From: Hominiventricola filiformis
GTDB taxonomy: Bacteria > Bacillota > Clostridia > Lachnospirales > Lachnospiraceae
Assembly: GCF_020686965.1 (NCBI RefSeq)
Contig: NZ_JAJEPS010000003.1
Location: forward strand, 124,001-188,000
Length of the DNA stretch: 64,000 nucleotides
Direction: 5' to 3'
The notes beneath the pieces were generated by a model. That model saw only the letters and a list, made by a program, of their open reading frames with translations. It was not told the DNA's origin and searched no databases. Numbering within the stretch: the stretch's first letter is position 1; every line of letters begins with the position of its first letter. A program made the translations under genes and the position numbers. Positions 49,727 through 58,717 of the stretch are shown one piece after another.

Positions 49727-52537
49727 CTATCTCGGCACCTCTACCATTGTATAGGCTTCAACCACATCCAGCTCCTGGATATCGTTGAATTTATCAAATA
49801 CAAGACCGCACTCGAAACCGGCCTTTACTTCTTTTACATCATCCTTGAAACGCTTCAGGGAAGCCAGCTCGCCTTCGTAGATCTGTTTGCCCTCACGGGT
49901 AATACGAACTTTGCAGCCGCGCTGGAACATACCGTCAAGCACATAGGAACCTGCGATGTTGCCGACACCGGATGCCTTGAAGATCTGACGGATCTCCGCG
50001 TGTCCAATGACTTTCTCCTCGAAGATCGGATCCAGCATACCCTTCATGGCACGCTCTACATCTGCGATAGCATCATAAATGACTCTATAGAGACGAACGT
50101 CTACTTTCTCACGCTCTGCGGTCTCTTTTGCAGCCGGATCAATTCTGGTATTGAAACCAATGATAATCGCATTGGATGCACTTGCCAGAATAACGTCGGA
50201 CTCGTTGATGGCACCAACAGCTCCATGGATGCATTTTACTACGACTTCCTCGTTGGAAAGTTTCAGGAGGGACTGTTTCACAGCCTCTACGCTTCCGGCA
50301 ACATCCGCTTTGATGATCAGATTCAACTCTTTTAAGTTACCTGTCTGGATCTGGGAATACAGATCATCCAGAGACATCTTAAGCTTGGTGTCCTCCAGCA
50401 TCTTCTCACGGCTCTCTTTGATGAAGGTCTCTGCGAAAGTTCTTGCCTCTTTATCACTCTCCGGAGATACGAAGATCTCACCTGCCATCGGTACGTCATT
50501 AAGACCAAGAATCTCTACCGGCGTGGACGGACCTGCTTCCTTGACTCTGCGTCCTTTATCATCCATCATGGCACGTACTTTACCATAGGAAGCGCCTGCC
50601 GCAATGAAATCACCTACATGCAGGGTACCTTTCTGTACCAGAACGGTAGCAACCGGTCCCTTTCCTTTGTCAAGCTCTGCCTCAATAACAAGACCTCTCG
50701 CCTGACGTTTCGGGTTTGCTTTCAATTCCAGAACATCTGCAGTCAGAAGTACCATTTCCAGAAGATCCTCAATACCTTCTCTGGATTTTGCAGATACCGG
50801 AACACAGATAGTGCTTCCGCCCCAGTCCTCAGAGATGAGGCCGTACTCGGTCAGTTCCTGTTTTACACGGTCTATGCTTGCGCCCGGTTTATCAATCTTA
50901 TTGATGGCAACGATAACTTCTACACCTGCTGCCTTGGCATGGTTAATTGCCTCTACAGTCTGCGGTTTTACACCATCATCTGCAGCCACTACCAGGATGG
51001 CAATATCCGTGGAATTTGCTCCACGCATACGCATGGCGGTAAATGCCTCATGTCCCGGAGTATCCAAAAATGTGATCTTACGGTCTTTGATGGTTACGGT
51101 GTAAGCACCGATATGCTGGGTAATACCACCTGCCTCGCGATCTGTTACGTTGGTATGGCGGATCGCATCCAGAAGGGAAGTTTTACCATGGTCTACGTGA
51201 CCCATAACACATACAACCGGCGGTCTCTGTACAAGGGTATCCTCCGGATCTTCCACATCCTCCAGAAGTTTTCCGATGACATCCTCTTTTACTTCCGGTT
51301 CCGGATCAAAGTTATATTCCAGTGCAATCTCACCTGCTGCCTCAAAATCCAACTCAGAGTTTACAGTCAGCATCTTGCCTTCCAGGAACAGTTTTTTAAT
51401 GATTGCGGACGGCTGAATCTTCATGCGCTCTGCCAGATCAGAAATACTGATCATCTCCGGAAGCGGAAGCTTCTTCGGTTCCGTACTTTCTTTCTTCTGC
51501 TCAACAGGCTGCGGAGCCGGTTTGATGAAACGTCCTGGACGATTCTTCAGTTTGCTGATATCCTCATCCTTATACTGTTTCTCCTGTTTCTGATGGTTAC
51601 GATTATCGTAACGTCTGTTTTCCGGCTTGGTCTCTACCGGCGTATCAAATGCTTTATTCATCTGACGTCCGATTCCGCCACGTCCGTTCTGGCCGCCGCG
51701 TCCGTCACGTCCGCCCCCCTGGCCTCCACGGTTAAATCCATTGCCCTGCGGTCTGTCTCCTCCGCGGTTGTATCCACCGCCCTGCGGTCTGTCTCCTCCG
51801 CGGTTATATCCACCGCCCTGCGGTCTGTCTCCTCCGCGATTGTATCCGCCGCCCTGCGGTCTGTCTCCTCCGCGATTATATCCCTGACGGTCTCCCTGCG
51901 GTCTGTCTCCGCGGTTATATCCCTGACGGTCTCCCTGCGGTCTGTCTCCGCGATTATATCCCTGACGGTCTCCCTGCGGTCTGTCCCCGCGATTATATCC
52001 CTGACGGTCTCCCTGCGGTCTGTCCCCGCGGTTATATCCCTGACGGTCTCCCTGCGGTCTGTCTCCGCGGTTATATTCCTGACGGTCTCCCTGCGGTCTT
52101 CCTGCAGGACGTCCCTCAATTTTGTTTTCTGTTCTTGTCTCAGCTGCCTTCGGAGCTGCTGCCGGTTTTACTTCCGGTTTTACCGCCGGTTTTGCTTCTG
52201 CCTTCGGAGCTGCTGCCGGTTTCTGTGCCGGTTTGGCTGCCTGAGTCTTCGGCTGTGCCGGTCTTCTCTCCGGGCTCTTTCTGTCACGACTGTTCTCTGG
52301 ATTGTGTACTACAATAAATTTCTTTTTCTTCGGTTTTGCATCCTGTGCCGCACCTTCTGCTGCCTTGGCAGATTCCTGATTCACCTGGGCGCGTACCTGA
52401 TCTGCCTGATTATCTTCCAATGTTGCCATATGTGTTGTCACCTCTATATTTTTCTCTGCCAGCAGAGAAATGATTTCCCTGCTTGTTTTGTTCAGTTCCT
52501 TAGCGAGTTCGTAAACTCGAATATTTCTATTTGCCAT
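49727..52537 (-). CDS. infB: Translation initiation factor IF-2
   Basis: A 936-residue GTPase that places fMet-tRNA on the 30S subunit. N-terminal IF2_N (VYELAKELNKTSREIISLL), a long disordered linker (~70-330), a second IF2_N (SDLAERMKIQPSAIIKKLF), then G1 GHVDHGKTSL, G3 DTPGHEAF, G4 NKID, and the C-terminal domains ending in KFNDIQELDVVEAYTMVEVPR. The linker first has Ala/Lys/Pro-rich PAAAPKAEAK-type repeats and then Gly/Arg/Asp/Gln tandem repeats (see the repeat entry). It is 17 bases after ylxQ and 1 base before rbfA. Confidence 0.96.
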   Translation of the reverse strand: MANRNIRVYELAKELNKTSREIISLLAEKNIEVTTHMATLEDNQADQVRAQVNQESAKAAEGAAQDAKPKKKKFIVVHNPENSRDRKSPERRPAQPKTQAAKPAQKPAAAPKAEAKPAVKPEVKPAAAPKAAETRTENKIEGRPAGRPQGDRQEYNRGDRPQGDRQGYNRGDRPQGDRQGYNRGDRPQGDRQGYNRGDRPQGDRQGYNRGDRPQGDRQGYNRGGDRPQGGGYNRGGDRPQGGGYNRGGDRPQGGGYNRGGDRPQGNGFNRGGQGGGRDGRGGQNGRGGIGRQMNKAFDTPVETKPENRRYDNRNHQKQEKQYKDEDISKLKNRPGRFIKPAPQPVEQKKESTEPKKLPLPEMISISDLAERMKIQPSAIIKKLFLEGKMLTVNSELDFEAAGEIALEYNFDPEPEVKEDVIGKLLEDVEDPEDTLVQRPPVVCVMGHVDHGKTSLLDAIRHTNVTDREAGGITQHIGAYTVTIKDRKITFLDTPGHEAFTAMRMRGANSTDIAILVVAADDGVKPQTVEAINHAKAAGVEVIVAINKIDKPGASIDRVKQELTEYGLISEDWGGSTICVPVSAKSREGIEDLLEMVLLTADVLELKANPKRQARGLVIEAELDKGKGPVATVLVQKGTLHVGDFIAAGASYGKVRAMMDDKGRRVKEAGPSTPVEILGLNDVPMAGEIFVSPESDKEARTFAETFIKESREKMLEDTKLKMSLDDLYSQIQTGNLKELNLIIKADVAGSVEAVKQSLLKLSNEEVVVKCIHGAVGAINESDVILASASNAIIIGFNTRIDPAAKETAEREKVDVRLYRVIYDAIADVERAMKGMLDPIFEEKVIGHAEIRQIFKASGVGNIAGSYVLDGMFQRGCKVRITREGKQIYEGELASLKRFKDDVKEVKAGFECGLVFDKFNDIQELDVVEAYTMVEVPR
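51720..52110 (-). repeat. Tandem coding repeats in the IF-2 linker
   Basis: Six 39-base units encoding GDRPQGDRQGYNR (the first copy carries E for G) are followed by four 36-base units encoding GGDRPQGGGYNR (the last has N and F changes) and a Gly/Arg-rich end. Units are nearly identical in DNA, indicating recent expansion and likely copy-number variation between strains. Confidence 0.85.
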
Positions 52538-52554
52538 ACATCTGCCTCCAGTGA

Positions 52555-52863
52555 CTATTGCTGGGAAAGTTCCCGGGCTGCCGCTCCGGCTAATCCTTCG
52601 TCTTCAACAGCCATTGAAATACGGAAATCTTTTCCGCATGCGCGCCCCAGTTCTTCTCCTGTACCAAAAAAGTACAGGGGAATCTTTCTGAATTCACACA
52701 TGTCCGTGAATTTCTTTCTCGTATTCTGTGAGGCTTCCTCTGACACTATCACAAGCTTTGCCTTACGTTGCTTTATAGATTTTTCAACGGAGAACTCTCC
52801 GCTCACCGCTTTGCGCGCTCTTGTGGCAAATCCGAGATAGGACAGAATTTTATCCTTCTGCAA
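52555..52863 (-). CDS. ylxQ: L7Ae/L30e family RNA-binding protein (YlxQ)
   Basis: A 102-residue kink-turn RNA-binding protein of the L7Ae family. Family start pattern KILSYLGFATRARKAVSGEFSVEKSIKQRKAKLVIVSEEAS is clear, with CEFRKIPLYFFGTGEELGRACG later. I choose a TTG start (giving MQKDKILSY) because it restores the usual length and follows AAGGAG. An ATG at 52893 preceded by AGGAAG would add 10 residues and overlap ylxR by 44 bases. Invariant neighbour of ylxR and infB. Confidence 0.85.
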   Translation of the reverse strand: MQKDKILSYLGFATRARKAVSGEFSVEKSIKQRKAKLVIVSEEASQNTRKKFTDMCEFRKIPLYFFGTGEELGRACGKDFRISMAVEDEGLAGAAARELSQQ

Positions 52864-53128
52864 GTCCTTCCATCTCCTTTTCAAGACGATCATAGACTTC
52901 CTGCGGGATGGCCATCTTAAAAGACCTCTCCAGGCCTCTGGATTTTATCGCTCTCCGGAGGCATTCCGGATTTTTGCACAGATAGGCTCCCCGACCGTTT
53001 TTTCTGCCGGTCGTATCCAGAACTATCTCATTCTCCGTCGTCCGCAGAATCCGCATCATCTCTTTTTTACTTTTCATTTCCTGACATCCGATGCACTGGC
53101 GCATCGGGACTTTCCTGACTGTACTCAA
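52850..53128 (-). CDS. ylxR: YlxR/RnpM family RNA-binding protein (DUF448)
   Basis: A 92-residue nucleic-acid-binding protein, recently described in Bacillus as an RNase P modulator (RnpM). VPMRQCIGCQEMKSKKEMMRIL and DTTGRKNGRGAYLCKNPECLRRAIK are the conserved halves; the paired cysteines (CIGC, CKNPEC) are retained. It is 5 bases after nusA, overlapping ylxQ slightly. Confidence 0.93.
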   Translation of the reverse strand: MSTVRKVPMRQCIGCQEMKSKKEMMRILRTTENEIVLDTTGRKNGRGAYLCKNPECLRRAIKSRGLERSFKMAIPQEVYDRLEKEMEGLAEG

Positions 53129-53133
53129 AGCAA

Positions 53134-54279
53134 TTACTCCTCTTCTGAACCGGTCTCTGCCTCGAGCTCCGGCTCTTCGTAGTTTTCTGCATCCTCATCG
53201 TCGTCATCTTCATCGTAGAATCCCTCGTAGAATCCTTCGATCGCATTTGCCTGACTCTCGCTCTTGATATCAATCTTGAAACCGGTCAGTCTTGCTGCCA
53301 GACGCGCGTTCTGCCCTTCTTTACCAATAGCCAGGGACAGCTGATAATCCGGTACAACTACCTTTGCAGTCTTCTCTTCCGGATCTGCCAGTACGACAAC
53401 AACTTTTGCCGGGCTCAGCGCGTTCTCAATCAGGAGTGCCGGATTCTCATTCCAGTTAATGATATCAATCTTCTCACCTTTCAACTCGTTAACGATGGAA
53501 TTGACTCTGGCACCGTTCATACCTACACACGCACCTACCGGATCTACATTCGGATCATTGGACCATACGGCAATCTTGGTTCTGGAACCTGCCTCACGGG
53601 CAATGCTCTTGATTTCAACAATACCGTCTCTTACCTCGGTTACCTCAGACTCAAACAGACGTTTTACCAGTTCCGGATGAGTTCTGGACAGAAGGATTCT
53701 AGGTCCTTTGGTGGTATCCTTTACTTCCAGAATGTATACTTTGATACGCTCCGTCGGTTTGAACACTTCTCCTTTGACCATCTCGTTCTCATTCAGGATC
53801 GCATCTACCTTACCAAGGTTCACACTTACATTCTTTCCGATATAACGCTGAACCACACCGGTAACCACGTCTTTTTCTTTTGCATAGTACTGATCAAACA
53901 GCACTTTACGCTCTTCCTCACGGATTTTCTGAAGGATGACGTTTCTTGCATTCTGAGTTGTAATACGTCCGAATTCCTTGGATTTGATCTCTTCACTGAC
54001 TACATCACCGAGTTCATATTTGCTGTCAATCATTTTAGCTTCCGCCAGACTGATTTCAGTTACATCATTATCCGGTTCTTCCACAACAGTCTTATCCACA
54101 TATACATGGAAATCATAGGTGTTGCGGTCAATCTCCACACGGAAGTTGTCGGTATCTCTTCCGAAATGTCCCTTACATGCGGTAATTAAAGAATTCTCAA
54201 TGGCTTCCAGCATGATTTCCCTGCTGATATCTTTCTCCTTTTCCAGGGTTTCCAATGCCATTTTTAATTCATTGTTCAT
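53134..54279 (-). CDS. nusA: Transcription termination/antitermination protein NusA
   Basis: A 381-residue RNA polymerase-associated factor. N-terminal domain (MNNELKMALETLEKEKDISREIMLEAIENSLITA), S1 domain (~135-200; VVTGVVQRYIGKNVSVNLG), and KH1/KH2 (DPVGACVGMNGARVNSIVNELKGEKIDII, LSLAIGKEGQNARLAARLTGFKIDI). The C-terminal acidic repeats of E. coli NusA are missing; instead there is a short Asp/Glu-rich tail (~345-381). 17 bases after rimP. Confidence 0.95.
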   Translation of the reverse strand: MNNELKMALETLEKEKDISREIMLEAIENSLITACKGHFGRDTDNFRVEIDRNTYDFHVYVDKTVVEEPDNDVTEISLAEAKMIDSKYELGDVVSEEIKSKEFGRITTQNARNVILQKIREEERKVLFDQYYAKEKDVVTGVVQRYIGKNVSVNLGKVDAILNENEMVKGEVFKPTERIKVYILEVKDTTKGPRILLSRTHPELVKRLFESEVTEVRDGIVEIKSIAREAGSRTKIAVWSNDPNVDPVGACVGMNGARVNSIVNELKGEKIDIINWNENPALLIENALSPAKVVVVLADPEEKTAKVVVPDYQLSLAIGKEGQNARLAARLTGFKIDIKSESQANAIEGFYEGFYDEDDDDEDAENYEEPELEAETGSEEE

Positions 54280-54296
54280 TTTTTGTATTTTCCTCC

Positions 54297-54764
54297 TTAA
54301 AAATCAAACGCCAGCCGGATCAGCGCAATATTGGATCGTTCGATCACAAGCTCAGCTTCCTCTTCAAACTCCAGCGTGACGGTATCTTTATCCCACGCCT
54401 TTAAAATGCCTGTAAACTCTTTCTGTCTGTCCATGGCCCGGAACAGTTTCACATCCACAGATTCTCCCAGACTTCTCTCCAGATCCTTGTCTTTTTTCAG
54501 CGGTCTTCCGAGTCCCGGAGAGCTCACTTCCAAAATATAGGCTTCCTCAATAAAGTCTTCCTCATCCATGCGATCTGACAAAGCACGGCTGATCACCTCA
54601 CAATCATCAATGGTGATTCCACCAGGCTTATCGATGTATGCACGCAGAAACCAGGTTCCTGCCTCTTTCACAAACTCCACATCTACCAGTTCAACCTGAT
54701 GTTCTTCCATCATCGGCAGCAGTAAGGCTTCCGTCTTCTGCTCATACAACTCTTTCTTGGCCAA
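54297..54764 (-). CDS. rimP: Ribosome maturation factor RimP
   Basis: A 155-residue protein for 30S maturation. Residues run MAKKELYEQKTEALLLPMM, VDVEFVKEAGTWFLRAYIDKPGGITIDDCEVISRALS, and YILEVSSPGLGRPLKKDKD, all typical RimP. The start is TTG with AGGAGG 6 bases upstream; the frame is open for 74 codons further, but that stretch holds the promoter and leader. First gene of the nusA-infB operon. Confidence 0.92.
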   Translation of the reverse strand: MAKKELYEQKTEALLLPMMEEHQVELVDVEFVKEAGTWFLRAYIDKPGGITIDDCEVISRALSDRMDEEDFIEEAYILEVSSPGLGRPLKKDKDLERSLGESVDVKLFRAMDRQKEFTGILKAWDKDTVTLEFEEEAELVIERSNIALIRLAFDF

Positions 54765-54892
54765 ATATGCTCCTCCTCTTCCGGATAAAAAGTATTCAGA
54801 CATATAAGAAGGAGTGGACTTAATGCCCACCCCTTTCTTCAGTCTACGTATCATGTTATCTTCAAGTATATCACAAAATACTATAATTGCAA
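54765..54892 (-). promoter_or_regulatory. Promoter and leader of the rimP-nusA-infB operon
   Basis: Minus strand TTGCAA (54887-54892), 16-base spacer, TATACT (54865-54870) with TGA before it (extended -10). The ~100-base leader can form a 7-bp stem GGGGTGG/CCACTCC (about 54808-54833, minus) before the RBS, possibly regulatory. Confidence 0.6.
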
Positions 54893-54909
54893 GACTTTTT
54901 TTCTGATAA

Positions 54910-56085
54910 TTACAGTCTTGCCACGCCGGTTTCCCGTGCTGCGTCTGCAACAGCCTTCGCAACTGCCTTACCGACTCTCTTATCAAATGCCTTCGGAATG
55001 ATGTAATCCTCGCTCAGCTCCTCATCTGTAATGAGATCTGCCAGCGCTTTGGCTGCTGCCAGTTTCATCTCGTCGTTAATATCCTTCGCACGCACATCGA
55101 AAGCTCCGCGGAAGATACCCGGAAATGCCAGTACGTTATTAATCTGGTTCGGGAAATCACTTCTTCCTGTTGCCACAACTCTTGCGCCGCCTGCCTTTGC
55201 ATCATCCGGGAAGATCTCCGGTGTCGGATTTGCACATGCAAAAATGACAGCATCTTTATTCATGGTCTTTACCATATCCGGTGTTACCATGCCCGGTGCG
55301 CTGACACCGATGAAGACATCTGCTCCCACCAGCATATCTGCCAGGCTTCCGCTCTTCTTCTCCAGGTTGGTGACTTTCGCCATCTCCTCTTTCACCGGAT
55401 TCATGCCCTCAGTACGTCCTTCGTAAATTGCACCCTTACGGTCACAAAGCGTAATATTTTTTACACCTGCAGTCAGAAGAAGGCGGGTGATGGAAATAGC
55501 CGCTGCACCTGCACCATTGACTACGACTCTGACATCCTCTTTCTTCTTTCCAACCAGTCTCAGCGCATTGGTCAGACCTGCCAGTGTAATGATGGCAGTA
55601 CCGTGCTGGTCGTCATGGAAAATCGGAATATCACATTTTTCTTTCAGTTTTCTCTCAATTTCAAAACAGCGGGGAGCGGAAATATCCTCCAGGTTAACAC
55701 CTGCAAAGCTGCCGGAAATCAGGTAAATCGTATTGACAATCTCGTCCACATCATGGCTCTTGATGCAGAGCGGGAATGCATCCACATCACCAAATGCCTT
55801 GAACAGAACACATTTTCCCTCCATAACCGGCATACCTGCTTCCGGTCCGATATCACCAAGTCCAAGTACAGCACTTCCGTCAGTCACTACCAGACACAGG
55901 TTATGACGGCGAGTCAGCTCATAACTCTTCTCCACATCCTTCTGGATCTCCAGACACGGCTGTGCAACCCCCGGGGTGTAGGCAAGGGAAAGATCATCTT
56001 TATTCTCTACCGGAACAGTAGCCACCACCTCGATCTTACCTTTCCACTCTTTGTGAAGTCTTAATGATTCTTTTGCGTAATCCAT
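54910..56085 (-). CDS. NAD(P)-dependent malic enzyme
   Basis: A 391-residue short-form malic enzyme converting malate to pyruvate and CO2 with reduction of NAD(P). Conserved parts: DLSLAYTPGVAQPCLEI, VTDGSAVLGLGDIGPEAGMPVMEGK (catalytic Lys region), IPIFHDDQHGTAIITLAGLTNAL (divalent-metal Asp pair), nucleotide loop VNGAGAAAISI, and FACANPTPEIFPDDA. The length fits the bacterial short class. It has its own strong promoter and stands between pheA and the rimP operon. Confidence 0.93.
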   Translation of the reverse strand: MDYAKESLRLHKEWKGKIEVVATVPVENKDDLSLAYTPGVAQPCLEIQKDVEKSYELTRRHNLCLVVTDGSAVLGLGDIGPEAGMPVMEGKCVLFKAFGDVDAFPLCIKSHDVDEIVNTIYLISGSFAGVNLEDISAPRCFEIERKLKEKCDIPIFHDDQHGTAIITLAGLTNALRLVGKKKEDVRVVVNGAGAAAISITRLLLTAGVKNITLCDRKGAIYEGRTEGMNPVKEEMAKVTNLEKKSGSLADMLVGADVFIGVSAPGMVTPDMVKTMNKDAVIFACANPTPEIFPDDAKAGGARVVATGRSDFPNQINNVLAFPGIFRGAFDVRAKDINDEMKLAAAKALADLITDEELSEDYIIPKAFDKRVGKAVAKAVADAARETGVARL

Positions 56086-56124
56086 CTTCGCTCTCCTCCT
56101 GCTCTTTACGTTTAAGCTGTTTTT

Positions 56125-56153
56125 ATCATATCCTTATCCGGCGCTTCTGTCAA
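56125..56153 (-). promoter_or_regulatory. Strong promoter of the malic enzyme gene
   Basis: Minus strand TTGACA (56148-56153), 17-base spacer, TATGAT (56125-56130), about 40 bases before the start codon. The -35 abuts the pheA terminator hairpin. Confidence 0.8.
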
Positions 56154-56188
56154 TTGGTAATTCCAATTTTTTATTTGTTTTTACCAAT
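56153..56188 (-). terminator. Terminator of pheA
   Basis: 8-bp inverted repeat ATTGGTAA (56153-56160) / TTACCAAT (56181-56188) with an A/T-rich 20-base loop; it begins within the pheA stop and touches the malic-enzyme -35. A/T-rich, so only moderate support. Confidence 0.45.
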
Positions 56189-57318
56189 CAATAGTTACCA
56201 AGGATTTTAAAATTCACAGCTTCTTCCATCATACCGCGGATGGCATTTTTCACTGCACTGTCATTTAAGTTTCCTTCAAAGTCCACGAAGAAATGATATT
56301 CCCAGTTGCGTTCCGGAATCGGTCGGGACTCAATCTTGCACATATTGAGATCATTATAGATCATATGGGACAAAATATTGTAAAGGCTTCCGCTCTTATG
56401 CGGCAATTCAAAGCAGATGCTGACCTTCTTCGCATCCGCTGCATACATTTTCCGGTTGGTGACAATAATGAAACGAGTGGAGTTAAATCGGTTGTGGTTG
56501 ATGGGCATCTCCAATACTTCCAGACCATGGAATTCCGCAGCCGCCGGACTTGCAATGGCAGCCTGGGTCTTATCCTGTTCTTTGTGTACTTTTTCTGCTG
56601 CTACCGCTGTATTAGAAAGACTGATCTGTTTCCACTCCGGATGACTGTCCAGATAGACAGAACACTGCATAAGTGCCTGCGGATGAGAGTAAACAGTCTT
56701 AATATCGGAAAGCTTTGTACCCGGAAGTCCCAAAAGCGCATGATTGATCTTCAGGATCTGTTCGCCCACAATGTAGTTATCATATTCTTCCAGCAGATCA
56801 TAGATAGCATCCACCTCGCCTGCGGAAGAATTTTCGATAGGAAGGACTGCATAATCCGCCATACCTTCTTTGATAGCCTCCATGCACTCTTTCCAGGTAC
56901 TCATATGAAAAATATTCACATCTTTTCCAAAATACTGCATGGCTGCCTCATGCTGATAAGCGCCCTCCAGTCCCTGATACACCACGCGGCAGTGTTTTCG
57001 GTCAATCTGATCAATTCTGGTAAACGGAAGGCTTCCAGATACTCCTTCCTTCTCCAGCAGCTGATACTGCAGCTTCCGACTCATAGCCATAATCTGCTGG
57101 AACAATTCCTGAACGCCATGACAGTTAAAAGAATTATGTGCCAGTGCACTAAGACTCTCCAGTTTCTGCTGCTCCCGCTCCCGGTCCAGAACTTTTTTCC
57201 CATTGGCAATCTTGTACTCTGCCACCCTGCGGCTGACATCCATCCGCTTTTCAAAGAGATCTACCATGGCCTTGTCAATGGTATCAATTTCTTTCCGAAG
57301 TTCGTTTAAATCTTCCAT
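56188..57318 (-). CDS. pheA: Bifunctional chorismate mutase / prephenate dehydratase
   Basis: A 376-residue enzyme for phenylalanine synthesis (chorismate to prephenate to phenylpyruvate). Chorismate mutase AroQ domain ~1-85 (LNELRKEIDTIDKAMVDLFEKRMDVSRRVAEYK); prephenate dehydratase ~107-285 with VYQGLEGAYQHEAAMQYFG, AVLPIENSSAGEV, and RFNSTRFIIVTNRK (TRF motif); ACT domain ~297-375 with HKSGSLYNILSHM and KIESRPIPERNWEYHFFVDFEG (ESRP motif for Phe feedback). It starts 35 bases after folC and may be co-transcribed. No T-box leader is present. Confidence 0.95.
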   Translation of the reverse strand: MEDLNELRKEIDTIDKAMVDLFEKRMDVSRRVAEYKIANGKKVLDREREQQKLESLSALAHNSFNCHGVQELFQQIMAMSRKLQYQLLEKEGVSGSLPFTRIDQIDRKHCRVVYQGLEGAYQHEAAMQYFGKDVNIFHMSTWKECMEAIKEGMADYAVLPIENSSAGEVDAIYDLLEEYDNYIVGEQILKINHALLGLPGTKLSDIKTVYSHPQALMQCSVYLDSHPEWKQISLSNTAVAAEKVHKEQDKTQAAIASPAAAEFHGLEVLEMPINHNRFNSTRFIIVTNRKMYAADAKKVSICFELPHKSGSLYNILSHMIYNDLNMCKIESRPIPERNWEYHFFVDFEGNLNDSAVKNAIRGMMEEAVNFKILGNY

Positions 57319-57353
57319 GTATCTTTTTGTATCCTTCCTGCTGTATTTATATC

Positions 57354-58634
57354 TTATTTGTTCGCTTCCCGGTACAGTTCTCCCAGATAAGAAAGGGAGC
57401 CGAATGCCAGAATCACATCCTCTGATCCCGCCAGACGTCTTGCTTCCCGGACTGCATCTCTGATACTTCCCATGGCCCGGACATGGGGATTATATTTTCT
57501 CACTGTCTCTGCCAGTGCCTCAGCTGACAGGGCCCGCGGATTATCCGGTGTCATAATCGTCAGTATCTCTTCAGCCAGCGGTGCTGTCTGCTCCGCTACC
57601 ACTTCGTATTCTTTATCCGCCAGCACACCCATAATAAAAATAAGACGGCGTCCCTTCAGATCCTGAAGAATGGAGTCTCTCAGCACTCGGGCTGCATCTC
57701 TGTTATGCGCGCCGTCCATCAGGAAAAGAGGTTCTTTTGCAACAACCGAGAAACGCCCCTGCCAGATCGTATGACGCATTCCCTTCCGAATGGCTTCCTC
57801 CGAAATCACATATCCCATTTTATTCAGCTCATCCAACACATCAAGCGCCAGCGCTGCATTTTCAAACTGATACTCTCCTGCCAGCGAAATCTCCACCTGT
57901 GTTCTTTCTTTATAGGAAAAGCTCTGCTTCATAAGTCCTCGGTTCCGGTCCCGTATCCGTGTGGTATCCACAAAGCTCATCGGACATCCACACTCTTTTG
58001 CTTTCTGCTCAATCACAATTCTGCTCTCCGGCTTCTGAGCAGCACTTACTACCTTACATCCCTTCTTGATAATTCCCGCCTTCTGAGCAGCAATTTCCCC
58101 CAGTGTATTGCCAAGAACTCCGATATGATCCATGCTCACCGGTGTCAATGCCGCCACCAGTGTATTCTTTATCACATTGGTTGCATCGGTAAGTCCTCCC
58201 ATACCAACTTCCAGTACGACAATATCGCACTTCTGCTCCACAAACCACAAAAATGCCAGTGCCGTCTCTGCTTCAAACATCGTCGGATGTCCGTCTCCGG
58301 CTGCAAGCATCTGCTCACCGGCCTTTTGGATCTGCTCCGTCAGACGAACCAGTCCTTCCCTGGATATGTAGGTTTCATTTACCTGAATCCGTTCCCGGTA
58401 GCTGAAGATTGTCGGAGAAATATAACGTCCCACCCGGTATCCGGCTTCTTTCAAAACTGTGGAAACATATGCCAGCGTGGATCCTTTTCCATTGGTTCCC
58501 GCCACATGTACAAATTTCAGCTGATCCTGCGGATTTCCCAGAATCGCAAGCATCTTTTTCAACGGTTCCAGCGAGATCTCCCCTTTATACTGGTTGCAGT
58601 CTGCCAGAAACGCTTTTGCTTCTTCGTATGTCAT
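57354..58634 (-). CDS. folC: Folylpolyglutamate / dihydrofolate synthase
   Basis: A 426-residue Mur-ligase-family enzyme adding glutamate to folates. Start MTYEEAKAFLADC is preferred because an ATG 39 bases upstream would lie almost at the transcription start. ATP loop FVHVAGTNGKGSTLAYVSTVL, RYISPTIFSYRERIQVN, LEVGMGGLTDATNVI, LDGAHNRDAARVL, and FAFGSLSYLGELY-type C-terminal domain (VILAFGSLSYLGE). Divergent from the CmpB-like gene. Confidence 0.93.
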   Translation of the reverse strand: MTYEEAKAFLADCNQYKGEISLEPLKKMLAILGNPQDQLKFVHVAGTNGKGSTLAYVSTVLKEAGYRVGRYISPTIFSYRERIQVNETYISREGLVRLTEQIQKAGEQMLAAGDGHPTMFEAETALAFLWFVEQKCDIVVLEVGMGGLTDATNVIKNTLVAALTPVSMDHIGVLGNTLGEIAAQKAGIIKKGCKVVSAAQKPESRIVIEQKAKECGCPMSFVDTTRIRDRNRGLMKQSFSYKERTQVEISLAGEYQFENAALALDVLDELNKMGYVISEEAIRKGMRHTIWQGRFSVVAKEPLFLMDGAHNRDAARVLRDSILQDLKGRRLIFIMGVLADKEYEVVAEQTAPLAEEILTIMTPDNPRALSAEALAETVRKYNPHVRAMGSIRDAVREARRLAGSEDVILAFGSLSYLGELYREANK

Positions 58635-58683
58635 CTTTTTATCTCTTTCCCGCACCTGCTCTGCTGTGCGCATAATCAGATAT

Positions 58684-58712
58684 AGTATAGTATAATCCGT
58701 CTTCTATTTCAA
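58684..58712 (-). promoter_or_regulatory. Promoter of folC
   Basis: Minus strand TTGAAA (58707-58712), 17-base spacer, TATACT (58684-58689); a second TATACT overlaps at 58689-58694. Confidence 0.7.
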
Positions 58713-58717
58713 ATACT

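Noticed and set aside
51720..52110. CRISPR-like array of 36-39 base repeats
   Set aside because: Units are contiguous, in frame and coding within infB, with no unique spacers.
50618..52840. 740-codon plus-strand frame opposite infB
   Set aside because: Shadow of infB caused by its repetitive, GC-skewed linker; no RBS and low-complexity translation.
57319..57353. T-box or phenylalanine attenuator before pheA
   Set aside because: Only 35 bases separate folC and pheA, too short for a T-box, and no leader peptide is present.
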